Part shown: piece by piece, positions 44,035 to 51,445 of the stretch
How the letters are laid out: every line of letters begins with the position of its first letter
How positions within the stretch are numbered: position 1 is the first letter of the stretch
Assembly: GCF_015679185.1 (NCBI RefSeq)
Contig: NZ_CP064939.1
Location: 4,774,001-4,838,000, forward strand
Direction of reading: 5' to 3'
Origin: Pedobacter endophyticus
Lineage (GTDB): Bacteria > Bacteroidota > Bacteroidia > Sphingobacteriales > Sphingobacteriaceae
DNA length: 64,000 nucleotides
Made by a program: the position numbers and the translations under genes
Notes under the pieces: model-generated
The model's input: the letters and a program-made list of their open reading frames with translations, nothing else
What the model was told of the DNA's origin: nothing
Database searches by the model: none

Positions 44035-45288
44035 ATGAATTTGAAAAGTAGTTATTTGTTGTTGGTTTCATTTGCTTTGGTTTTGGCTGCTTGTTCGCCT
44101 AAAACGCAGGCTACAAAGTCGCGAACAGAGAGAACTGAGCGAGCGCCCAAGAAAGGGAAACCCTCGAAAAACGACAGGCAGACCGACAGCGAAGAGGTAG
44201 TGAATAAGCCCGTTAAAAAGTTTACCCAGGCCGGCATATCATTACTTGTTCCTTTCAAGCTAGACGGGCTTAACCTGAAAGCAGCTACAAAATCGGATAT
44301 CGAAAAGTATGCAATGCCAATTGATTTTTACCAGGGATTTAAGCTCGGACTCGATTCAGCTGCCGCATTGGGATTGAACTTTCAATTAAATGTTTTCGAT
44401 ACGCAGGATGATAATGCACACATTTCGTTGTTGTATAAAAACGAACGCTTTAAGCGCAGTAATCTCATTATTGGCCCGGTATTTCCTGAAGGATTAAAGT
44501 ATATTGCTTCTTATTCCAAAGAAAATAATGTTCCCGTTGTTTCGCCGTTAGCGGCCTCAACCCCGTCAGAATTTAACAATCCGAACTTAATCTCTATTGT
44601 TAATAATATCGATTTGCATGGCGAAAAAATAGCGAAGTACATTGCTAAAAATTATAACGCCGCCAACACCATCGTGGTGATTATTAACCCCAGGAAAACT
44701 GAGGACGAAGCTTTTGCAAACCCAATCAGAACTTACCTGCGGACCAAAACGAAATTTATCGTTCAAGAATATGCATCTGCATATACATTCGAAACGAAGA
44801 TGATCAAGGGTAAACGGTATGCTGTGGTGATCGCCTCATCCGATCGGGCGTTTGTTTTGCCAAGCATAGAAAAGCTGTACAAGCTGAAAAACCTGCCGAG
44901 CGGCGGTTATAACATTAACCTTTTTGGCCACCCAAATTGGGTAAAACAGAACTATCCCACCGAAAAAATGCAGGCGCTAAATACCATCATCAGTTCCTCC
45001 TATAAAATTGATTACAAAAATGCCGGTACCGTTGCCTTCATAAAAAAGTACCGCTACCACTATGGTTTCGAGCCCGGAGAATATGCCTTTAAAGGATTCG
45101 ATATCGGTTTTTATTTTGGGCGGTTACTCGATAGGCATGGCGAACAGTATTTGGATCACATTACCGAAGAACAATATAAAGGTCTGCATAATTCTTTTTC
45201 GTTCATTCATGATGAAAAATTAGGCTATATTAACACCAGTTTAATGCTGTTGGAATATAAAGACTTTGCACTTAATGTGGTAGACTAA
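44035..45288 (+). CDS. Periplasmic-binding-protein-like lipoprotein
   Basis: This 417-residue protein has a lipobox (VLAAC, cysteine at about 21). A basic, charged linker of about 45 residues follows. The rest has the two-lobe pattern of leucine/amide-binding ABC substrate-binding proteins, for example ISLLVPFKLDGL and FKLGLDSAAALGLNFQLNVFDTQ. It lacks transporter genes nearby, so it may sense or bind rather than feed a transporter. The start is the ATG at 44035 in place of the one at 44017. Substrate unknown. Confidence 0.8.
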   Translation: MNLKSSYLLLVSFALVLAACSPKTQATKSRTERTERAPKKGKPSKNDRQTDSEEVVNKPVKKFTQAGISLLVPFKLDGLNLKAATKSDIEKYAMPIDFYQGFKLGLDSAAALGLNFQLNVFDTQDDNAHISLLYKNERFKRSNLIIGPVFPEGLKYIASYSKENNVPVVSPLAASTPSEFNNPNLISIVNNIDLHGEKIAKYIAKNYNAANTIVVIINPRKTEDEAFANPIRTYLRTKTKFIVQEYASAYTFETKMIKGKRYAVVIASSDRAFVLPSIEKLYKLKNLPSGGYNINLFGHPNWVKQNYPTEKMQALNTIISSSYKIDYKNAGTVAFIKKYRYHYGFEPGEYAFKGFDIGFYFGRLLDRHGEQYLDHITEEQYKGLHNSFSFIHDEKLGYINTSLMLLEYKDFALNVVD

Positions 45289-45417
45289 GTGGGTTTAGTC
45301 TTTAGCTTACGATAATTTAAGTGACAATGGTTTGATTATGTAAACCTATAACAGCACTCATTCCGGCAAAAGCTGAATAACTTTAATAAACAATCAATTC
45401 GCGTCAATCTATCTTTT

Positions 45418-46581
45418 ATGAGAGCAGATCATCAGCTTCGGGCTTTCCAACAAATATTAAGTGCCTACGATGGCACCTTACCGCTGCACCGCTTTTTGCC
45501 TGCCTATTTTAAGCAAAACAAGCAAATGGGATCATCCGATAGGCGATGGGCTACGCGGCATATTTACAGCTATTTCAGGCTTGGCAAGGCCTTGTCTCAT
45601 TTAGGGGCCGAAGAACGGTTGAGCGTAGGCGATTTTCTGTGCCAAAACACGCTGAGTTTAGTGGTTGAACGCTGTTTTCCTGATCTGGTTGACCATATCC
45701 ACGCAGATTTGAGTGAAAAATTAATGCTCATCTCACAAAAGTTCCCTGAATTTAATCTCGAAGATGTTTTCACGTTTCATAGTGCGCTTTCTGAAAGTGT
45801 AAATAAGGCCACATTTTTAGCTTCATTTTTTAAGCAACCCGATCTTTTTATCAGGGTAAACACAACGAATACAATAGCCGTTACCGAGCGACTGAAAAGT
45901 GCAGAGGTTAATTTCAAGCAGCTTTCTGATACTGCATTCGCTTTACCTAATGGAACGAAATTAGAAAACATTTTAACCGAAGGCGCTTATCAGGTTCAAG
46001 ATTTATCGTCGCAATTTACAGGATCGTATTTTAAACCGGCTAAATGGGAAAAATGGTGGGATTGCTGTGCCGCATCGGGCGGAAAAACATTGCTTTTGCA
46101 TAGTTTTGAGCCAGTTTTGGAATTGCTGGTAACTGACCTGAGGGAATCGGTGCTGCTCAATCTCGATGAACGTTTTCGTTTGGCAGGAATAAACAAATAT
46201 CACAAAAAGGAACTCGATTTGCTGAAAAACAATGATCAGATTCTTCATCATTATCAATTTGACGGCATCATTCTCGACGCACCTTGCACCGGTTCGGGAA
46301 CATGGGGCAGGACGCCCGAAATGTTAACCTTTTTTGAGGAGCGAAAGATTGCTCAGTTTGCCACCATTCAAAAAACAATTGCACAAAACGTGGTAAAGTA
46401 TTTAAAACCCGGAAAGCCCTTAATTTATGTTACTTGCTCGGCCTTTGCTGCCGAAAACGAAGATGTTGTAAACCATTTGCTTGAGGTGCTGCCGCTGGAG
46501 TTAGAAAAAATGGAGGTAATAAAAGGTTACGAAAATAACGCCGATACCATGTTTGTAGCAAGATTGATCAAGAAAGGCTAG
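45418..46581 (+). CDS. RsmB-type rRNA (cytosine-C5) methyltransferase
   Basis: This 387-residue protein has an RNA-binding N-terminal part (NusB-like helices, SDRRWATRHIYSYFRLGK) and a SAM-dependent methyltransferase domain. Motif IV is DAPCTGSGTWGR (cysteine near 290) and motif VI has VTCSAFAAEN (cysteine near 340), the two cysteines of C5-cytosine methylation. The rRNA position is not certain, as RsmB, RsmF and NSUN-like enzymes share these motifs. The glycine-rich SAM loop appears as CCAASGGKTLLL. Confidence 0.88.
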   Translation: MRADHQLRAFQQILSAYDGTLPLHRFLPAYFKQNKQMGSSDRRWATRHIYSYFRLGKALSHLGAEERLSVGDFLCQNTLSLVVERCFPDLVDHIHADLSEKLMLISQKFPEFNLEDVFTFHSALSESVNKATFLASFFKQPDLFIRVNTTNTIAVTERLKSAEVNFKQLSDTAFALPNGTKLENILTEGAYQVQDLSSQFTGSYFKPAKWEKWWDCCAASGGKTLLLHSFEPVLELLVTDLRESVLLNLDERFRLAGINKYHKKELDLLKNNDQILHHYQFDGIILDAPCTGSGTWGRTPEMLTFFEERKIAQFATIQKTIAQNVVKYLKPGKPLIYVTCSAFAAENEDVVNHLLEVLPLELEKMEVIKGYENNADTMFVARLIKKG

Positions 46582-46747
46582 AAGAGCTTGAAGGTAAAGG
46601 GTAGTAAGGCGGAAGGTTTGGATACAGCAAAAGGATTAATAACGACCAAAAGGCCAATACAAAGTAGTAGAGCCGTTGTGTTCTTAGTATCGTTGTGGGA
46701 AAAGAAAGTGAGTCGGCACACAAAGCCCATATGTTTCCTACCTAAAC

Positions 46748-46855
46748 CTAGCCGTGCTCAAACCACGATTTAAGATTCTTTTTGAAGTACTTCACGGCTT
46801 CTATCAAAATAGCAATGGCTCCAATGATTAAGGTATATTCTTCAAAGCTGTTCAT
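46748..46855 (-). CDS. Small hydrophobic ORF, 35 residues
   Basis: The frame starts with ATG and encodes 35 residues: a hydrophobic helix (YTLIIGAIAILIEAV) flanked by acidic residues at the start and a basic tail (KYFKKNLKSWFEHG). Charge distribution fits a small single-pass membrane protein. I know no family and see no clear promoter, so it remains a candidate only. Confidence 0.35.
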   Translation of the reverse strand: MNSFEEYTLIIGAIAILIEAVKYFKKNLKSWFEHG

Positions 46856-46916
46856 TGTTGGTTAGCTTTATGTTTAGATGAATATACGGAATTATTGTTA
46901 CAAGTAAGGCTTTTTT

Positions 46917-46963
46917 AGTCATCGGATGAATATTAGCCCGTTTGCCATATTTATCCGATGACT
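46917..46963. repeat. Hairpin repeat AGTCATCGGATGAATAT, single copy
   Basis: Arms AGTCATCGGATGAATAT (46917-46933) and ATATTTATCCGATGACT (46947-46963) pair with one mismatch. The loop contains CCCGTTTGCC, related to CTGGCACGCTTAC in the array at 53756-54059. Confidence 0.85.
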
Positions 46964-47032
46964 GACAGTTATTCTGCTTTTAAATACCTGGCCCGTTTGC
47001 GATATTCATGCGATGATTGACGAATTTTTCTT

Positions 47033-47614
47033 TTACAATCCGGTATTATTTCTGAACAGCTTTATGGCAATAGCCAATAAAATCACGCCAAATGCTTTAC
47101 GAAGTATATTTAACCCTGTTTTTCCGAACAGTTTTTCTAAGCGTTCCGTGTTTTTTAATACGAAGTACACAAATAGCATGTTCAAAACTATTCCAACGAG
47201 GATATTTTGCGTTTGATATTCGGTTTTTAACGAAAGGAGGGTAGTCATCGTTCCTGCGCCAGCAATTAGCGGAAAGGCCAGAGGCACAATAGAAACCGTT
47301 TCAGGTGCTTCTTCTTTAAAAATAGTGAGCCCAAGCACCATTTCCATGGCAATAAAGAAGATTACAAACGAACCCGCAATGGCAAACGATTCTACATCCA
47401 GCCCGATAATCTTAAGCAATGATTCTCCCAGAAATAAAAACAAGATCATTAATGCTGTTGCTACAATAGAAGCTTTTTCTGATTCGATGTGGCCAGCTTT
47501 TCTTCTCAATTCAATAACAACCGGAATGGACCCCAATATATCAATGATGGCAAAAATAACCATTGTGGTAGTCAATATTTGGTTAAAGTCGAACTTCATT
47601 ACATTAAATTCCAT
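47033..47614 (-). CDS. MarC-family membrane protein
   Basis: This 193-residue protein has six predicted helices. The MarC/UPF0056 signatures NQILTTTMVIFAIIDILGSIP, PLAFPLIAGAGTMTTLLSL and a NAMLV-like NTERLEKLFGKTGLNILRKAFG region are present. The family is a conserved inner-membrane protein with no proven function; early links to antibiotic resistance were not upheld. A TACATTTG box lies 14 bp upstream. A second in-frame ATG (M6) is a possible start. Confidence 0.9.
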   Translation of the reverse strand: MEFNVMKFDFNQILTTTMVIFAIIDILGSIPVVIELRRKAGHIESEKASIVATALMILFLFLGESLLKIIGLDVESFAIAGSFVIFFIAMEMVLGLTIFKEEAPETVSIVPLAFPLIAGAGTMTTLLSLKTEYQTQNILVGIVLNMLFVYFVLKNTERLEKLFGKTGLNILRKAFGVILLAIAIKLFRNNTGL

Positions 47615-47628
47615 GGGCAGATTTTAAG

Positions 47629-47636
47629 CAAATGTA
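47629..47636 (-). promoter_or_regulatory. -7 box for marC
   Basis: TACATTTG on the minus strand fits TAnnTTTG and ends 14 bp before the ATG at 47614. Confidence 0.45.
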
Positions 47637-47671
47637 TATCAAATAGTGTTAACTTCTTATTGTCTTTCAGG

Positions 47672-49006
47672 TTAAAAGTAAAATTGCGTACGCAAGGTAA
47701 AAACATTATCCTTTCTATCAGTGGTGTAGCCTGGTAGCTGGGTACGCTCATTGGCAATTACATCGTAATATAGCACAGCTTTAAAATGGGGGTTAAAATG
47801 GTGTAAAAATCCAAAGCCGAACGTGTCGAACCGAACATCAGCTCCCGATAATCCTTTGGCAGAAGTGATATCCATACCTTTAACTTTCGAATTTGGATCG
47901 TACCAATCGTACTTTAAAATAAGCTGATTGTTAGTGTTATTCAAAGTTTGCACAAAGGTGAAATAAGCGCCGTTAAAATTCCTGGTGTAATAGGGTAAAG
48001 CGACTGATTTGTTATCGGTTGGATAAGAGCCGGGCGTTGTCGAGGTAGTTGAGGTACCCGTTTGCAGGCCAGAAATCACCTCAGCCCTTAGTTCTGATTT
48101 CCAACTTTTAGTAGCCGTAGCCAACTGGATATCCGCTCCGTAATATCGTCGCGGGGCAACCTTATTGATATTGCTGGCTGACGAATCTTTAACCATTGTC
48201 CAGTTCTGATTTACGTTAGCCATTTTATAGCTTACCGGCAAACGATGGTTTAATCCTCCTTGTAACGTACTAATTCCGCCCGCAACCGAAAGGCCGAGCT
48301 TTTTAAACGTATAAGGCTTGTGGCTAAGCCTTGCAATAACATCTTTACTGTTGTCAAATTCGGATGGACCTGCCAGGCCCTGGCCATTGTACACTCCAAT
48401 GTCGAGCACAAAGTTTTTAAGCGTGGCATCTTTCCAGCGCGGATTAAACGAGAACGTTGCGCCAAGATCACGCTCTGATTTCATTAATATCTGCGACATT
48501 CTGCCACGTTCTGGCGCTTCGCGTACGGATGAAGATAGCTGCAGCTCGTTGCCAAAAGGGCGACCAGAAAGGCCAATGGTCACATACATCAACTTCCATT
48601 TGTTTTCGTAGTACCTGCCCCAAAAATCGCGAATGGCTACGCCTTGTTCAGTACCATCAAACTGCAATACAAAATAGGTCGATGGACTGCCGTCATCGGT
48701 TAAAAGCATGTAATCTGCTCTTAAACGCCCCCTGCGGAGCCTGAAGCGATTATTGGTCGATTCCCCGAAGTTACCTCCCTGATATTCGGCTTGCGTTCCG
48801 TTCGATTGGGCGGCCTGAAACTGTGGCTGCAAATAACCACTGAAGGATAACGACCCATATTTTTTTGAAATAATCAACAAATGGTTTACTGTGGTCGAAT
48901 CCATTACATCATTAATAGTTCGTTGGGCAAAGATTGTTGTGGATGACAAGATCAATACTGTGACTGCGAAAAGGCATTTTTTTAATGATGAAACTGTTAG
49001 ATGCAT
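47672..49006 (-). CDS. OprO/OprP-like outer-membrane porin
   Basis: This 444-residue protein has a signal peptide (ending TIFAQ) and alternating-strand sequence of the phosphate-selective porin O/P family (SFSGYLQPQFQAAQ, NRFRLRRGRLRADYML, YYDVIANERTQLPG, ending LRTQFYF). The start is the ATG at 49006 (MHLTVSSLKKCLF); the longer frame would add 42 residues unlike a signal. It should import anions or small solutes across the outer membrane. It sits downstream of a permease terminator and has its own -7 box. Confidence 0.86.
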   Translation of the reverse strand: MHLTVSSLKKCLFAVTVLILSSTTIFAQRTINDVMDSTTVNHLLIISKKYGSLSFSGYLQPQFQAAQSNGTQAEYQGGNFGESTNNRFRLRRGRLRADYMLLTDDGSPSTYFVLQFDGTEQGVAIRDFWGRYYENKWKLMYVTIGLSGRPFGNELQLSSSVREAPERGRMSQILMKSERDLGATFSFNPRWKDATLKNFVLDIGVYNGQGLAGPSEFDNSKDVIARLSHKPYTFKKLGLSVAGGISTLQGGLNHRLPVSYKMANVNQNWTMVKDSSASNINKVAPRRYYGADIQLATATKSWKSELRAEVISGLQTGTSTTSTTPGSYPTDNKSVALPYYTRNFNGAYFTFVQTLNNTNNQLILKYDWYDPNSKVKGMDITSAKGLSGADVRFDTFGFGFLHHFNPHFKAVLYYDVIANERTQLPGYTTDRKDNVFTLRTQFYF

Positions 49007-49019
49007 TTGGTTTTTTTTG

Positions 49020-49027
49020 CAAAGGTA
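49020..49027 (-). promoter_or_regulatory. -7 box for the porin
   Basis: TACCTTTG on the minus strand fits TAnnTTTG and lies 13 bp before the ATG at 49006, predicting a very short leader. Confidence 0.5.
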
Positions 49028-49047
49028 ACTTATTAGGAATATTTGAC

Positions 49048-49080
49048 ACAAAAAAGCCCCGACTTTTGGTCGAGGCTTAA
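49048..49080 (-). terminator. Terminator after APC permease
   Basis: On the minus strand AAGCCTCGAC pairs with GTCGGGGCTT (one G-T pair) around a short loop, followed by a T run. It ends the transcript of the permease at 49098-50555. Confidence 0.82.
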
Positions 49081-49097
49081 ATAATTTCGTAATGCTA

Positions 49098-50555
49098 TTA
49101 TAATTCTGGTCTTGGTGGATCAACTGGTTCAACCACTTTGCCAGTGTTTCCTAATACCGAATTCTTTTTACCGTAGAAGAAATAAATTGCAACGCCTAAA
49201 GCCATCCAAATCGCTAATCTGATCCATGCTTCTATTGGCAATGACGACATCAGATAAACACAAACAATTACGCCCATAATCGGAACGAATGGAACTAATG
49301 GCGTTTTAAACGGACGAGGCCTGTCTGGATCAGTTTTACGTAACAACATTACCCCTATGCAAACCAGAGAAAAGGCAAATAATGTACCTATTGATACCAT
49401 GTGCCCTAAATCTGTTACCGGAACAAAACCTGCAAATATGCTTACAAAGCACATAAAGAAGATATTTGTTTTAAATGGAGTTCTGAATTTCGAGTGGATT
49501 GTACTGAAGAATCGTGGCAACAAACCGTCTTTCGACATGGTGTAGAACACACGTGATTGTCCCATTAACATCACCAGAATAACCGAAGTGTAACCTGCTA
49601 AGATGGCGATAATCAAACCCATTTGCAACCAACTGTAACCAGTAACCTTAAATGCTGTAGCAGCAGGAGAGGCATCACCTTTAAATATGGTGTAAGGCAC
49701 TAAACCCGTCATCACGTGAGCAAATAAAACGTACAAGATGGTACAAACAACAAGTGAGCCCAAAATACCGATAGGCATCCCTTTTTGCGGGTTTTTAGCT
49801 TCCTGAGCTGCTGTAGATACGGCATCGAAACCAATAAACGCGAAGAAAACCAATGCAGCACCAGCGGCAATTCCCGAGATACCGAACTCGCCTTTTACAC
49901 CAGTATTTTCTGGAATGTAAGGCGTATGGTTAGCTGGGTTGATAAACTTCCATCCAAGTGTGATGAATATGATTACTACGGCAACTTTTACAATTACCAA
50001 AACGTTGTTTAAACTGGCCGATTCTTTTGTACCACGAATCAGCATTAAAGAAAGCAACGAAACGATTACCACTGCCGGAAGGTTTATACCACCGCCATCA
50101 ACCTCTGCAAACGATTTGGTGAGATAGAGCGGCATTTCGAGGTTAAATTCGTGTAAAAGTTTATTAAAATAACCCGACCACGAAACGCCCACTGTTGCGG
50201 CGCCCAATGCGTATTCCAGTACCAAATCCCATCCAATTACCCAAGCCATAAACTCGCCCATTGTAGCGTAAGAGTAGGTGTAGGCACTTCCTGCAACAGG
50301 AATCATGGAGGCAAACTCGGCATAACATAAGCCTGCAAAAGCACAGCCAACTGCAGCCAGTACAAATGATAAGGTTACGGCAGGTCCAGCATGATCAGCG
50401 GCAGCAATACCAGTTAAAGAGAATAAACCCGCACCAATAATAGCTCCAATACCCAGAGCCACAAGGCTCGTACTGCTCAACGTCCGTTTGAGCGTCCCCT
50501 CGCCACTTTCAGCAGATTCTGCTATAAGCACATCAATAGGCTTTTTTAGATTCAT
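49098..50555 (-). CDS. APC-family amino acid permease
   Basis: This 485-residue permease has 12 helices, LVALGIGAIIGAGLFSLTG in helix 1 and FFAFIGFDAVSTAAQEA in helix 6. It is a compact paralogue of the 649-residue permease at 15671-17620 and has no large inserts. Substrate is unknown; cationic amino acids are possible. A terminator follows. The upstream 230 bp contain no strong promoter box. Confidence 0.93.
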   Translation of the reverse strand: MNLKKPIDVLIAESAESGEGTLKRTLSSTSLVALGIGAIIGAGLFSLTGIAAADHAGPAVTLSFVLAAVGCAFAGLCYAEFASMIPVAGSAYTYSYATMGEFMAWVIGWDLVLEYALGAATVGVSWSGYFNKLLHEFNLEMPLYLTKSFAEVDGGGINLPAVVIVSLLSLMLIRGTKESASLNNVLVIVKVAVVIIFITLGWKFINPANHTPYIPENTGVKGEFGISGIAAGAALVFFAFIGFDAVSTAAQEAKNPQKGMPIGILGSLVVCTILYVLFAHVMTGLVPYTIFKGDASPAATAFKVTGYSWLQMGLIIAILAGYTSVILVMLMGQSRVFYTMSKDGLLPRFFSTIHSKFRTPFKTNIFFMCFVSIFAGFVPVTDLGHMVSIGTLFAFSLVCIGVMLLRKTDPDRPRPFKTPLVPFVPIMGVIVCVYLMSSLPIEAWIRLAIWMALGVAIYFFYGKKNSVLGNTGKVVEPVDPPRPEL

Positions 50556-50785
50556 AAGTTGTTTAGTCTTTTATATTTGTTTGATTTTATGATAATAAGC
50601 GGTAAACCTAAATAAAAATTACGAAAAATTAAAAGAGATTGTATCAAAATCAGGCTTATAGCCGTTTTATATCTATGATTTTACAACATACAACAAAATT
50701 CCTGGTCACATTTGCTAATACGAAACAATAAAGGATGTTTTAAACGAAAATCCTCAAAAAAACACTCCAACATTGCCTTCGGCTT

Positions 50786-50941
50786 TTAGGTATTGGGCTT
50801 TATGCGGCTTTCCGACCTAACTTTATTGAAGTAAGCGACAATCTCTTCTTTTGTCATTTTTGCCAACTCGGCACTTAATTTGTCTTTTTGCTCTCTGGCA
50901 AATCTTACAGCGTCAAATTTCTTTTCAGTTTTCGTTTCCAT
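50786..50941 (-). CDS. Small partner protein of the PIN toxin (candidate antitoxin), 51 residues
   Basis: The ATG lies inside the last codons of the PIN gene, in another frame: the genes overlap by 17 bp (50925-50941). The protein begins METKTEKKFDAVRFAREQKD and ends VRSESRIKPNT, and is rich in charged residues and helical. It resembles the small partners of PIN-domain proteins that carry an F-D-A-V-x-F-x-R start. Function as antitoxin is inferred from the overlap and size. The toxin-first order is reversed compared with most VapBC pairs. Confidence 0.7.
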   Translation of the reverse strand: METKTEKKFDAVRFAREQKDKLSAELAKMTKEEIVAYFNKVRSESRIKPNT

Positions 50942-51395
50942 AGTGCATTAATTCTCGTGGTGAGCGAATATCCAATTCTTTGTACCCATTTTTTATGTTG
51001 ATGTAATTATAGCCACGTATACGTTCAATATTTACAATGTGTTTAAAATTCCAGCTAATAAGCAAATCGGCTCGGTTGATTGTGGCAAGTGCAATATGCA
51101 TACAGTCAGCAAAGCTTGTCAGTCCAACCACCTTTTCGGTTATATATTCTGTTGCCAATTCCACCGCTTCGTTGTCCTCCCTAAGCAACTCGGTATACTC
51201 ACTTTTCAGCCTATAAATCAAATTCAATATCTTTTCGGGTGCTGGCTCAAGCTCTCTTTGTAAAACGGCAGAAAGAAGTATTTTAAATTCACCTCTTTCA
51301 ATGCGCTCAAAAAGAGGCTTTGTAAACTCTTCAAACTCTTCATCAAAATAGCCGCCAAAAACCGATGTATCCAAATATATCCGCTGTTTCTTCAT
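50925..51395 (-). CDS. PIN-domain ribonuclease toxin (VapC-like)
   Basis: This 156-residue protein has the PIN fold: D9 in YLDTSVFGG, acidic E48/E50 after helix 2, D97 in SFADCMHIALA and D110 in the RADLLISWNFKHI region, a set that fits the metal site of PIN nucleases. Such toxins cleave RNA, often tRNA. It is the upstream gene of a pair; the 51-residue partner overlaps its end. The SWNFKHI motif is shared with a Bacteroidetes/cyanobacterial PIN subgroup. Activity is not proven from sequence. Confidence 0.85.
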   Translation of the reverse strand: MKKQRIYLDTSVFGGYFDEEFEEFTKPLFERIERGEFKILLSAVLQRELEPAPEKILNLIYRLKSEYTELLREDNEAVELATEYITEKVVGLTSFADCMHIALATINRADLLISWNFKHIVNIERIRGYNYINIKNGYKELDIRSPRELMHYGNEN

Positions 51396-51445
51396 GTGTA
51401 AATTTACGAAAATTTAAACGTTATACCGTTTCACCTTCTGCAAAA

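Larger units (their letters stand above)
46582..47032. other. Intergenic region with hairpin repeat and a tiny ORF
   Basis: Apart from the 35-codon frame at 46748-46855 (listed separately), no gene is supported. The region holds the hairpin copy at 46917-46963 and a decayed half copy at about 46987-47016. The 61-codon frame at 46588-46773 on the plus strand has no homology that I recognise. Confidence 0.55.

Noticed and set aside
46588..46773. 61-codon plus-strand ORF after the RsmB-type gene
   Set aside because: It has no conserved pattern and overlaps the better 35-codon frame on the other strand; I regard it as chance.
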